Positions 1 to 8,350 of a stretch of 11,706 nt of DNA are shown one piece after another. Position numbers and translations under genes: made by a program. The first letter of the stretch is position 1. Every line of letters begins with the position of its first letter. The stretch lies in contig JAICLM010000046.1 in the NCBI GenBank assembly GCA_025927435.1, forward strand, positions 1-11,706. Direction: 5' to 3'. The notes below the pieces were generated by a model. The model did no database searches, was not told where the DNA came from, and was given only the letters and a program-made list of their open reading frames with translations. The stretch comes from Thermoleophilia bacterium (GTDB taxonomy: Bacteria; Actinomycetota; Thermoleophilia; Gaiellales; Gaiellaceae).

Positions 1-725
1 AGGTCGCGGAGAAGGCCGAGGAACTCGGCCGTCGAGCCGACGACGATGTCCGCGGCCTCCACGAGCAGCGGCGGCACCTCCTCGGAAACGACTGCTACCC
101 GTACGGCTACCTCGAGCTCGTCGAGCGCTGCGAAGGAGTCGATGTCGGTCGTGTCGTCGCCCGCGGCGAGCCCGCGCCGCACCCCCCGCTCGTCGATGAG
201 GTGCCGCACGGCCGTTCCCTTGTGCGAGCCGACCGGCGGGAGCACCTCGAGGATCTTGCGCCCATACCGCGCGACGAGCCCCTCCTCCCGCGCGGTCTCC
301 GCGATCGCGTCGAGCGCCCGAACCGCCTCTCGCTCGTCGTTGCGGACACGGAAGTGGAACGCGACGGCGAGGCCCTTGACCTCGATCTCCTCCGGCGGCC
401 ACGGCGCGTCGGCTGCGAATGCCGCGAGCGCCCGTCGCCAGCGGTCGGCCTGCGGCTCGAGCTCGAGCCCGTGCGAGCCGACGCAGACCACGCCGTCCAC
501 AGCCACGCGATCGCGCACGTCGTCGCCCGACCGGCCGCTCACGACCGCGACGAGGGCGTACTTCGCGACGAGCCGCTCGAGCTCGGCGCGCGCTTCCGGC
601 GGTGGCGCAGCATCCTCGGGCCGCTCGACGATCGGAGCCAGCACCCCGTCGAAATCGAGGAAGAGCCCGGCTTCGGCCGGGCTCGCCGCCAATTGCGCGA
701 GAAGATCGTCAGACGGGCCGGTCAC
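1..725 (-). CDS. otsB: Trehalose-6-phosphate phosphatase (partial, 3' end outside window)
   Basis: This HAD-superfamily enzyme removes phosphate from trehalose 6-phosphate, the second step of the OtsA/OtsB trehalose pathway in the cytoplasm. The reading frame starts at GTG 725 and runs off the window after 241 residues, close to the usual 250-residue length, so only a few C-terminal residues should be missing. All HAD motifs are visible: DFDGVLAP at residues 24-31 (nucleophile D24, acid D26), SGR at 63-65, the motif III lysine in GSHKG at 167-170, and GDDTTD at 189-194. The VGSHGLELE and EVLPPVGSHKG stretches are typical of OtsB. An in-frame stop lies five codons upstream, so GTG 725 is the only credible start. 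There is no clear Shine-Dalgarno; a TAGCGT hexamer sits 9 nt upstream. It diverges from the gene at 767 with only 41 bases between them. An otsA could lie outside the window, but none is seen here. Confidence 0.93.
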   Translation of the reverse strand, partial: MTGPSDDLLAQLAASPAEAGLFLDFDGVLAPIVERPEDAAPPPEARAELERLVAKYALVAVVSGRSGDDVRDRVAVDGVVCVGSHGLELEPQADRWRRALAAFAADAPWPPEEIEVKGLAVAFHFRVRNDEREAVRALDAIAETAREEGLVARYGRKILEVLPPVGSHKGTAVRHLIDERGVRRGLAAGDDTTDIDSFAALDELEVAVRVAVVSEEVPPLLVEAADIVVGSTAEFLGLLRD

Positions 726-734
726 GCCGGATCT

Positions 735-740
735 ACGCTA
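735..740 (-). promoter_or_regulatory. Possible -10 hexamer (TAGCGT) of otsB
   Basis: TAGCGT on the minus strand ends 9 nt before GTG 725. It resembles the TAnnnT hexamers found close to other starts in this window. The spacing is slightly long for a strictly leaderless start, and no -35 element is recognisable. Confidence 0.3.
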
Positions 741-754
741 CTTCCCCGCGTGGG

Positions 755-760
755 CATAAT
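755..760 (+). promoter_or_regulatory. -10 hexamer (CATAAT) of the gene at 767
   Basis: CATAAT differs from TATAAT by one base and stands out in GC-rich surroundings. It ends 6 nt before GTG 767, with no Shine-Dalgarno between. Transcription would then start at or next to the start codon, giving a leaderless mRNA. No convincing -35 element is seen. Confidence 0.5.
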
Positions 761-766
761 CCGGTC

Positions 767-1165
767 GTGCCCGACCTCGACGATCTCTGGATTCCCCTCG
801 TAGACGAGCCGATCGGCGGGATCGTCGACCGCATCGTGCGCGACGACCCGGCGCTGGCGGCTCAAGTCGAGACGCCGCACCGGATCCTCGCCTTCAAGAC
901 GTTTGCCTACATCCGCACCGGTCTCGTGCTCGGGCAGCTCCTCTTCGAGCACGACATTCCCGACTGGGACGGCTCGGAGAACTGGGTCGACGCGCTGCTC
1001 CGCGACCCTGCCCACCGTGCCGCGATCGAGCGCGAGGTACGGACGGTCGCGGAGGAGATCGCCTCCGACCCGCAGTACGCCGACGACGAGCCCATCGCAC
1101 CGGACGAGGGCGCGCGCGACCGCTTCCGCGCCTTCGCGCGGGAGCACCTCGGCCGTAGCGGTTAG
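767..1165 (+). CDS. Unrecognised acidic cytoplasmic protein, 132 aa
   Basis: I do not recognise a family. The protein starts PDLDDLWIPLVDEPIGG, is rich in Asp and Glu, and has no signal peptide or convincing membrane segment. A more hydrophobic helix, RILAFKTFAYIRTGLVLGQL at about residues 43-62, is followed by the aromatic stretch IPDWDGSENWVDALL and a charged helical C-terminus. The frame stays open upstream to about 419, but that part is Arg/Pro/Ala-rich shadow sequence antisense to otsB. GTG 767 fits better because a CATAAT hexamer lies 6 nt before it. The gene is convergent with the membrane-protein gene at 1177, with 11 bases between them. That it is a real gene is likely from its protein-like composition and the clean fit between neighbours. 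Its function is unknown. Confidence 0.7.
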   Translation: MPDLDDLWIPLVDEPIGGIVDRIVRDDPALAAQVETPHRILAFKTFAYIRTGLVLGQLLFEHDIPDWDGSENWVDALLRDPAHRAAIEREVRTVAEEIASDPQYADDEPIAPDEGARDRFRAFAREHLGRSG

Positions 1166-1174
1166 CCGCTGCCG
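1150..1174. terminator. Hairpin at the junction of two convergent genes
   Basis: AGCGG (1157-1161) and CCGCT (1166-1170) form a stem with the four-base loop TTAG, which contains the stop codon of the plus-strand gene. CGGC (1150-1153) and GCCG (1171-1174) can extend it past a three-base bulge. There is no T-run on either side, so this is at best a weak or factor-dependent bidirectional terminator. Confidence 0.3.
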
Positions 1175-1176
1175 GG

Positions 1177-1613
1177 CTACGAGCTCTTGCTGCCGTTCCC
1201 CTGGTAGACGAACCCGTTCTGGCTGCCGAACAGCTTGCGCGCGAGCATCCGCCGCACGGCCGGGCCGGTGATCGGGTTGAGCAGGATCCCGAGCGCGATG
1301 CCGACGAACAGGAGCAGGCCGTTCCAGGCGGCGCGGCCGGGCTCCGGGCCGCCCCGCTTCACGTTCTTGACGCGGCCGGCGGCGTTGCGGAGCTCGTCGA
1401 TCACGCTGCGGATCTCGTCCTGGAGATCCTTGTCCGCGGCGAGCCGCGTTGCGGCGTCCGACATCCGGCGGCGGGAGGCGAGCTCGTCGTAGACGGCTCG
1501 GGCAGAGGTGTACGCGTTGCGCACGTTGTCGCGCAGCTCCTTGTCGCGCATCGCGCGCTCGACGTAGGGGCGGGCGCTCGCGGCTGCGTCGGCGACCTTT
1601 TCCTTCGTGTTGG

Positions 1614-1617
<4 letters not shown>
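1177..1617 (-). CDS. Helical single-span membrane protein, 146 aa, last gene of the hsp20-lon operon
   Basis: This is a small protein of unknown function. Residues 1-85 are charged and strongly helix-forming, without Pro before residue 17. Residues 99-115 (GLLLFVGIALGILLNP) form one hydrophobic membrane segment. The short tail is basic and then Gly/Ser-rich. Residues 24-34 (DKELRDNVRNA) and 63-73 (DKDLQDEIRSV) look like two copies of one helical module. The layout resembles YtxH-type envelope stress proteins, but with the membrane segment near the C-terminus, so this is only an analogy. Its ATG overlaps the Lon stop codon (ATGA, 1614-1617). A good Shine-Dalgarno, GAAAGGAT, lies within the last codons of lon. 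Translational coupling to Lon suggests a role in envelope or proteolytic stress, or that it is a Lon partner or substrate; this is inference. Confidence 0.8.
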
Positions 1618-4051
<2,434 letters not shown>

Positions 4052-4055
<4 letters not shown>

Positions 4056-4402
4056 CGCGGTAGAGGCACCTCGAGCCGCAGCATCCCCGCCTCGTAGGTC
4101 GCGGTCGCCTCGTCGGCGTCGACGTCCTCCGCGAGCTCGATCTCCCGCTCGAACGGGCCGTACTCGATCTCGACCTGGTGATAGCGCGCCGCGGGCGAAT
4201 GCGGGCGCTCGCGAACACCCGAGACGACGAGCGTCGTGCCGACCGCGATGATCCGCACGTCGGCGGGGTCGACGCCCGGCAGCTCGAGGACGAGGTGGAG
4301 CGCCGGCGGATCGTCGGTTCGATAGCAGTCGCACTGCGGCTGGAAGCCTCGCCGCGGTGCTGAAAAGCGCGCGACCTCCCAGAGCTCTCGGCGCCCGGTC
4401 AT
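4052..4402 (-). CDS. Small heat-shock protein, Hsp20/alpha-crystallin family, 116 aa
   Basis: This is an ATP-independent holdase chaperone that binds unfolding proteins. The alpha-crystallin domain covers about residues 24-115: LVLELPGVDPADVRI near 38-51, then LVVSGVRE, the FEREIELAEDVD strand at 84-95, and the hallmark AGMLRLEVPLP at 105-115. At 116 residues it is short: the N-terminal arm is only about 23 residues, and the chain ends right after the last crystallin strand, with no C-terminal IxI/V anchor. QCDC at residues 23-26 gives two closely spaced cysteines. ATG 4402 is preferred to ATG 4435, because the extra 11 residues are Arg-rich and would run into the divergent gene at 4426. Its stop overlaps the Lon start as ATGA, so chaperone and protease are co-translated. 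No HspR (HAIR) or CIRCE operator is visible upstream. Confidence 0.9.
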
Positions 4403-4412
4403 GGCACGGAAG

Positions 4413-4418
4413 TACCCT
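4413..4418 (+). promoter_or_regulatory. Possible -10 hexamer (TACCCT) before the small gene at 4426
   Basis: TACCCT ends 7 nt before GTG 4426, and there is no Shine-Dalgarno. It matches the leaderless arrangement seen at 767, 5362 and 10276. It lies in the 23-base gap between two divergent start codons, so any hsp20 promoter must overlap it or lie inside the small gene. Confidence 0.35.
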
Positions 4419-4425
4419 CTGCGGC

Positions 4426-4566
4426 GTGGTGGCAAGCATCGCCAGGGTTCTCGGCGTGGTCGCGGCGGCGGTCGCGGGGCTGCTCCACCTGTGGTACCGC
4501 GGGGTGCTCGCCGCCCCCGAGGTGAAGCGGCGGAAGGCCGCTAGGAGAGCAGTGCGGCGCGCCTGA
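4426..4566 (+). CDS. Possible 46-residue single-span membrane peptide
   Basis: This short frame starts VVASIARVLGVVAAAVAGLL and continues into a hydrophobic segment that ends at HLWYR (about residue 25). The C-terminal half is strongly basic (KRRKAARRAVRRA). One membrane span followed by a positive cytoplasmic tail is a common layout for small membrane proteins. It starts just after a TACCCT hexamer, diverges from hsp20, and its last 26 bases overlap the 3' end of the lyase gene on the other strand. No family is recognised. In GC-rich DNA, Ala/Arg/Val-rich frames arise by chance, so it may not be real; the promoter-like hexamer and the clean membrane segment are the arguments for it. Confidence 0.45.
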   Translation: MVASIARVLGVVAAAVAGLLHLWYRGVLAAPEVKRRKAARRAVRRA

Positions 4567-5362
4567 GCAGGGACTCGGCGAGCTTGCGCGAGGCCTCGTC
4601 GACGAGCTCGCTCTCGAAGCGAGCTGCCCCCGCCGCCGCGTCGAGGAGCCGCCGCGCCCGTTCCAGGTCGGCGGTAGACGGGGTGAAGATGCGGTTGACC
4701 GGCTCGATCTGGCTCGGGTGGATCACCCATTTGCCGTCGTAGCCGTGGTCCAGGGCGCGCCGCGCGGAGAGCACGAGCCCGAGGTCGTCGCCGAGGCGCG
4801 CGTGTGGCCCGTCGAGCGCCTGTAGGCCCGAGGCGCGGGCGGCCGCGAGCACGCGCGCGAGCGCGTAGTCGGTGGCGCCGGCGCCGATCGTGAGGACGGG
4901 CACACCGAGCGAGGCCGCGAGGTCGGCCGGCCCGAAGACGAGCGCCTCGAGGCCGTGTCCCGCGCCGGCGACCCGCTCGGCCTCGGCGAGCCCGCGTGCA
5001 GTTTCGATCTGGGCCTCGAGGCCGATCCCGTCCGGGAGCAGCTCGGCCGCGGCGGCGACGTCCTCCGGGGACTCGACCTTCGGGAGTACGACGACGTCGG
5101 GACGCGCCTCCGCCGCTGCGCGAAGGTCGCCCTCCCACCACGGCGTGTGGCGCCCGTTGACGCGGAGCGCGGTCGTCCGCGCAAGCGGCCCGCGCCCGAG
5201 CGCGGCGACCGCCAACCGACGGGCCTCCGCCTTGTCCTCCGCAGCGACCGCGTCCTCGAGGTCGACGATCACCTCGTCGGCCGGGAGCGACGGCGCCTTG
5301 GCAAGCATCCGCTCGCTCGAGGCAGGAACCGTCAGGCAGGAGCGGCGCGCGCGGGCAGGCAC
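4541..5362 (-). CDS. CitE-like CoA-ester lyase, HpcH/HpaI aldolase superfamily, 273 aa
   Basis: The protein belongs to the CitE/malyl-CoA lyase group, Mg-dependent TIM-barrel enzymes that cleave or form C-C bonds in 3-hydroxyacyl-CoA compounds (citryl-, malyl- or citramalyl-CoA). Family motifs in order are RSCLTVPASSERM at 7-19, EVIVDLEDAV at 30-39, ALRVNG at 65-70, VVLPKVESPEDV at 91-102, EAQIETARGL at 116-125 (Mg-ligand Glu120), FGPADLAASLG at 143-153 (Asp147), and GYDGKWVIHPSQIEPVN at 208-224. The length is typical of stand-alone actinobacterial CitE-like proteins. No citrate lyase alpha (CitF) or gamma (CitD) gene is nearby, so it is unlikely to be part of a citrate lyase complex. The substrate cannot be read from the sequence. 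GTG 5362 lies 6 nt after a TAGCGT hexamer that overlaps the preceding acetyltransferase stop codon, so it may be transcribed separately as well as by readthrough. Confidence 0.88.
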   Translation of the reverse strand: MPARARRSCLTVPASSERMLAKAPSLPADEVIVDLEDAVAAEDKAEARRLAVAALGRGPLARTTALRVNGRHTPWWEGDLRAAAEARPDVVVLPKVESPEDVAAAAELLPDGIGLEAQIETARGLAEAERVAGAGHGLEALVFGPADLAASLGVPVLTIGAGATDYALARVLAAARASGLQALDGPHARLGDDLGLVLSARRALDHGYDGKWVIHPSQIEPVNRIFTPSTADLERARRLLDAAAGAARFESELVDEASRKLAESLLRRAALLS

Positions 5363-5368
5363 GTGCGA

Positions 5369-5374
5369 ACGCTA
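5369..5374 (-). promoter_or_regulatory. -10 hexamer (TAGCGT) of the CitE-like gene, overlapping an upstream stop codon
   Basis: On the minus strand TAGCGT ends 6 nt before GTG 5362. Its first three bases are the TAG stop codon (5374-5372) of the acetyltransferase gene. No Shine-Dalgarno is present in the short gap, as expected for a leaderless transcript. Confidence 0.45.
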
Positions 5375-5836
5375 ACGCCGTCGCACGAAAGAGGCGTACC
5401 GGCGGCCCTCGAAGGTCGTCTCTCCGCGCGGCGTGAACTCCAGCTTCTCCAGGACGTGCAACGCTGCCGCGTTGTCCGGCCCGGTCATGGCCGTGAGGCG
5501 CTCGCAGCCGGCCGCGAACGCGGCGCCCACGATTGCCTCCGACGCTTCAGTCGCGAAACCGCGCCGCTGTGCGTGGGACGCGACGACGCAGCCGAGATCG
5601 AGCTCCCGGCGCCCGTCGATCTGCTCCCACTGCAGGCCGGCGAGCGCGACCGCGCGCCCGCTCGATCGCTCGACCGCCGCCCAGAGGCTCATCCCGCCGT
5701 CACGCTCGAAGCGGTCGATCTTCTCCCGGATCCACTCCTCGGGCTCGCCGAGGTCAGTCGCGTCGGCGAGCTCTAGCGGCCGGATGACGAGCCGCTCGGT
5801 CTCGAGCGGTAGCTCGATCCTCAGGTCTTCTGCCAT
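5372..5836 (-). CDS. GNAT-family N-acetyltransferase, RimJ/RimL-like, 154 aa
   Basis: This protein would transfer acetyl from acetyl-CoA to an amine of an unknown substrate. The N-terminus TERLVIRPLELAD (13-25) is the usual RimJ/RimL-type beginning. QRRGFATEASEAIV at 90-103 is the acetyl-CoA pyrophosphate loop. DNAAALHVLEKLEFTPRG at 121-138 is the following helix-strand typical of the group. Longer N-terminal extensions in this frame read as Arg-rich shadow of the methyltransferase gene, so ATG 5836 is chosen. It overlaps the methyltransferase 3' end by 16 bases, with a weak GGAAG upstream. As the fourth gene after the ABC transporter and methyltransferase, it may modify the same compound or protein, but this is only positional inference. 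Confidence 0.85.
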   Translation of the reverse strand: MAEDLRIELPLETERLVIRPLELADATDLGEPEEWIREKIDRFERDGGMSLWAAVERSSGRAVALAGLQWEQIDGRRELDLGCVVASHAQRRGFATEASEAIVGAAFAAGCERLTAMTGPDNAAALHVLEKLEFTPRGETTFEGRRYASFVRRR

Positions 5837-6507
5837 ACCGACACGTGCTTCCGGCTCTCGGCCGTAAACGGCGAGCGGTCCCAATCCGCCCAGCGCTCGC
5901 GTAGCCCCATCCCCGCCAGCCGCGCCATCAGGTCGAGCTCGGCAGGAGAGACGGAACGGAACGGCACCGAGAGACGCCGCCACTCCCCGTCGACGAGCGA
6001 GAAGTGGTGGGAAACGAGCCGCTGCGTGTCGAAGTCGAGCTCGTCGACGCCGACGTGCGTGTTGCTCAGGTCGAAGACCTCGAGCCGTTGCGTGTTCGGG
6101 GTCCCGACCTCGACCACGAAGCACCCGCCGGACTCGAGGTGCGCCGCCGCGGTTGCGAACACGTCGACCTGGCCGTCCTGGGTCGTCACGTTGTTGATCG
6201 AGTTGAAGACGAGGTAGACGAGCGAGAACGTGCCCGCGACGCGCGTCGTGGTCATGTCCCCGATCGCGACCGGGATCGAGTCCGTCTTGCGTCGCAGCTG
6301 CGCCGCCATGTCGGGCGAAAGCTCGATGCCCGCCAGGCGTACGCCCCGCTCGGCGAGCGGCACGGCGACGCGGCCGGTGCCGATCGCGAGCTCGAGCGCT
6401 CCGCCCGCCGCGAGCGGGAGAAGGAAGTCGACGACCGGCTCGACAGGCATGCCGGCCGTCGACTCGTCGTATCGTTCCGCGATCTCGCCGGCGAACCAGT
6501 CCTTCAT
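5821..6507 (-). CDS. Class I SAM-dependent methyltransferase, 228 aa
   Basis: The protein has the Rossmann-fold SAM site: ALELAIGTGRVAVPLAERG at about 37-55 (motif I, ExGxGxG type), an acidic residue after the second strand in LAGIELSPDM (58-67), and AIGDMTT at 81-87. It matches the general methyltransferase type 11/25 layout. The C-terminal half (LVSHHFSLVDGEWRRLSVPFR and then SPAELDLMARLAGM) resembles small-molecule methyltransferases of unknown substrate. The ATG overlaps the permease stop codon as ATGA (6504-6507), so it is translationally coupled to the ABC exporter. The target cannot be named; being encoded with an exporter and an acetyltransferase fits modification of an exported metabolite or drug, which is inference. 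Confidence 0.88.
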   Translation of the reverse strand: MKDWFAGEIAERYDESTAGMPVEPVVDFLLPLAAGGALELAIGTGRVAVPLAERGVRLAGIELSPDMAAQLRRKTDSIPVAIGDMTTTRVAGTFSLVYLVFNSINNVTTQDGQVDVFATAAAHLESGGCFVVEVGTPNTQRLEVFDLSNTHVGVDELDFDTQRLVSHHFSLVDGEWRRLSVPFRSVSPAELDLMARLAGMGLRERWADWDRSPFTAESRKHVSVWQKT

Positions 6508-7325
6508 CCCGACCGCTTCAGCTTCCCGTGCTTCTTCGCATGCCGCTCGCCGACACGGAACACCGCGAGCCCGATCGGCGTGGCGAGGACGGCGATGATC
6601 AGCAGCGGCCAGACGTCGGCCCAGACCATGCCGGTGCCGTGGATGATCGAGTTGCGGCAGCCGCGCAGCGCGTACGTGGCCGGCGAGATCTTCGAGATCC
6701 ACTGCATCCACTCCGGCATGACGCTGACCGAGTAGTAGACGCCGGAGACCACGAGCATCACGCCCTGGCAGACGAACCCGAGCTGCGCGCCCTTCTCGGG
6801 CGAGATCAGCGGGAGGACCGAGGTCATGATTCCGACGCCGATGAACGAGAGGGACGCGAGCGCGAGCAGGCCGAGTGCCGCCCCGTAGTTCGCCTGCGGG
6901 GCATGGATACCGATGAACGCGGCGACGACGAAGAAGAGGATCGTCGCCCGGATCAGCCCGTACAGCACCGCGAACGCGCCCTGCCCGAACAGGTGAACGA
7001 AACGCGACAGCGGCGCCATGAACGTGTACTCGATCGTCCCCTCCCAGCGCTCCCAGGCGACGGTCTCGGTCATGAACTCGAAGATGATCCCGAGGAAGGC
7101 CCAGATCGTCGCCCCGACGAGGAACGCCGTCGCCAGCGTGTTCTGCTGCTCCGGCGAGACGGGTGCCGCGCGCGAGATGAAGACGATCGTGAGCGTGTTC
7201 GCGATCGTCCAGATCATGAACGCGATGTCCCAGAGGAAGTACCGCTTCGTGAGGTACACGTTCCGCTCGACGATCCCGAACAGGCCGACGAGCTGGTTCC
7301 GCATCTCGACTGCGTAGGCACTCAT
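6504..7325 (-). CDS. ABC-2 type transporter permease, 273 aa
   Basis: This is the integral membrane half of an exporter of the DrrB/NodJ/ABC-2 type. About six hydrophobic segments can be seen, at roughly 34-51, 66-84, 118-140, 147-169, 184-203 and 237-256. Between the second and third lies ERWEGTIEYTFMAPLSR (92-108), the ABC-2 coupling motif that contacts the ATPase. NQLVGLFGIVERNVYLTKRYF at the N-terminus is an amphipathic cytoplasmic start. The size is typical. Its start codon overlaps the ATPase stop as ATGA, and its own stop overlaps the methyltransferase start the same way. It should assemble with the ATPase as a dimer of dimers and export a lipid, drug or polymer; the substrate is unknown. 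Confidence 0.93.
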   Translation of the reverse strand: MSAYAVEMRNQLVGLFGIVERNVYLTKRYFLWDIAFMIWTIANTLTIVFISRAAPVSPEQQNTLATAFLVGATIWAFLGIIFEFMTETVAWERWEGTIEYTFMAPLSRFVHLFGQGAFAVLYGLIRATILFFVVAAFIGIHAPQANYGAALGLLALASLSFIGVGIMTSVLPLISPEKGAQLGFVCQGVMLVVSGVYYSVSVMPEWMQWISKISPATYALRGCRNSIIHGTGMVWADVWPLLIIAVLATPIGLAVFRVGERHAKKHGKLKRSG

Positions 7326-8197
7326 GCGAACACCTCTCTGTACTCGTCGTCATCGTCGGAGCCTTCGTTCTCGAACGCGCGTCCGGTGGCGGCGAAGAAC
7401 GCCTGCTCGAGCGTCTCGACGCCGAAGCGGCGCTTCACGTCGGGGACCGGCTCGAGGAAGAGCAGCCGGCCGCGGTCGAGGATCCCGACCCGGTCGGCGA
7501 GCGTCTCGGCCTCGGCCATGTCGTGCGTGCAGAGCAGGATCGTCGCGTCGTGCTCGGCCCGCACCTCACGGATGAAGTCCTGCACCTCGAGCTTCGAGCG
7601 CGGGTCGAGCCCGGTCGTCGGCTCGTCGAGCAGGAGCAGAACGGGAGAGGTCAAGAGCGCCCGCGCAAGAGCGACCTTCTGCTGCATTCCGCGCGACAGG
7701 TTCTCCATCGCCTCGCCGCGCCGCTCGGGTGGGAAGCCGACCCTGCCCAGGATCTCGGGGACGCCGGCGTTCGTCTGCCGCGGAGTCATCCCGTAGAAGC
7801 GCGCCGCGTACGAAAGGTTCTCGGACGCGGACATCTTCTTGAAGAAGCTCGCCTCGACCGAGACGCGGTTGACGAGCCGGCGGATCGTCGACGCCTCGCG
7901 ATCCACGTCGTGGCCGAAGATCCGCGCGGTGCCGCCGTCGCTGATCAGCAGCGTCGAGAGCAGGCGGACGAGCGTCGACTTCCCCGAGCCGTTCTGGCCG
8001 AGGATCGCGACGCACTCGCCACGGTCGATCGTGAAGGTGACGTCGTCGAGCGCCGGCCACGGACGCTTGCGGGCGAAGCGGCCCGCTTTGCGGTCGCGCC
8101 GGCGGAACGTCTTCCGCAGGTCGCGCACCTCGACGGCGGGCGCCTCGCGGTCTAGACGTGAAACCAATTCGATTGTGGATGGTGCAAGAGTGGACAT
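7322..8197 (-). CDS. ABC-2 transporter ATP-binding protein, 291 aa
   Basis: This cytoplasmic ATPase powers the permease encoded next to it. Motifs are Walker A GQNGSGKST at 67-75, signature LSRGMQQKVALARAL at 167-181 (LSRGM instead of LSGGQ, as in many DrrA-like ATPases), Walker B LLLLDEPTTGLDP at 187-199, and the H-loop histidine in CTHDMAEAE at 223-231. A basic insert (RRRDRKAGRFARKRP, about 32-46) lies ahead of the first ATPase strand, and the C-terminus is acidic (DDDDE). ATG 8197 is chosen because AAGGAG stands four bases upstream; the TTG at 8212 would swallow that ribosome site. The start region is flanked by an 11-base direct repeat. It is the first gene of the minus-strand cluster and diverges from the P-II/Amt operon. 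Confidence 0.95.
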   Translation of the reverse strand: MSTLAPSTIELVSRLDREAPAVEVRDLRKTFRRRDRKAGRFARKRPWPALDDVTFTIDRGECVAILGQNGSGKSTLVRLLSTLLISDGGTARIFGHDVDREASTIRRLVNRVSVEASFFKKMSASENLSYAARFYGMTPRQTNAGVPEILGRVGFPPERRGEAMENLSRGMQQKVALARALLTSPVLLLLDEPTTGLDPRSKLEVQDFIREVRAEHDATILLCTHDMAEAETLADRVGILDRGRLLFLEPVPDVKRRFGVETLEQAFFAATGRAFENEGSDDDDEYREVFA

Positions 8198-8219
8198 GCT
8201 GCTCCTTCGCAAGAGTGGA
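8184..8219. repeat. 11-base direct repeat flanking the ABC ATPase start codon
   Basis: GCAAGAGTGGA occurs at 8184-8194 (inside codons 2-5) and again at 8209-8219 (just upstream of the Shine-Dalgarno), 25 bases apart. The start codon and ribosome site lie between the copies. It could be a pair of operator half-sites or the scar of a short duplication. Confidence 0.6.
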
Positions 8220-8350
8220 ACGGAGGACGGAGGCCGCCTGTGAGGCGGCGCGCGGACCTAAAGGGCGCGCGGGCCGGCGAGCCGCACAGTGGCGCCTCCC
8301 CGGTTCCGGTCCATCACGTTCGCGAGCAACATGGCTGACGCAGGGTAGGT
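8198..8350. other. Left half of the divergent intergenic region; no gene seen
   Basis: The 330 bases between the ABC ATPase and P-II starts contain no convincing coding frame. The left part must hold the ATPase promoter and probably a promoter for the P-II/Amt operon, but I cannot place either with confidence. One visible element is a hairpin at 8233-8249 (GCCGCCT, loop GTG, AGGCGGC), 36 bases upstream of the ATPase start and in its leader if transcription begins further up. No GlnR-type or sigma-54 promoter consensus was recognised. Confidence 0.5.

Noticed and set aside
4403..4470. HspR (HAIR) or CIRCE operator upstream of hsp20-lon
   Set aside because: Neither the CTTGAGT/ACTCAAG inverted repeat nor the CIRCE repeat is present in the visible upstream sequence.
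4056..5141. Open frame extending Lon upstream to a protein of about 1175 residues
   Set aside because: The upstream part is Arg/Pro/Ala-rich, lies across the hsp20 and lyase genes, and the normal Lon N-terminus begins at ATG 4055 with an ATGA overlap to hsp20.
6528..7796. 422-residue plus-strand frame antisense to the ABC permease and ATPase
   Set aside because: It is extremely rich in Asp, Arg and Glu with no domain, while the minus-strand ABC genes show all family motifs.
8198..8212. TTG start at 8212 for the ABC ATPase
   Set aside because: It would place the AAGGAG ribosome site inside the coding sequence; ATG 8197 has that site at a workable distance.
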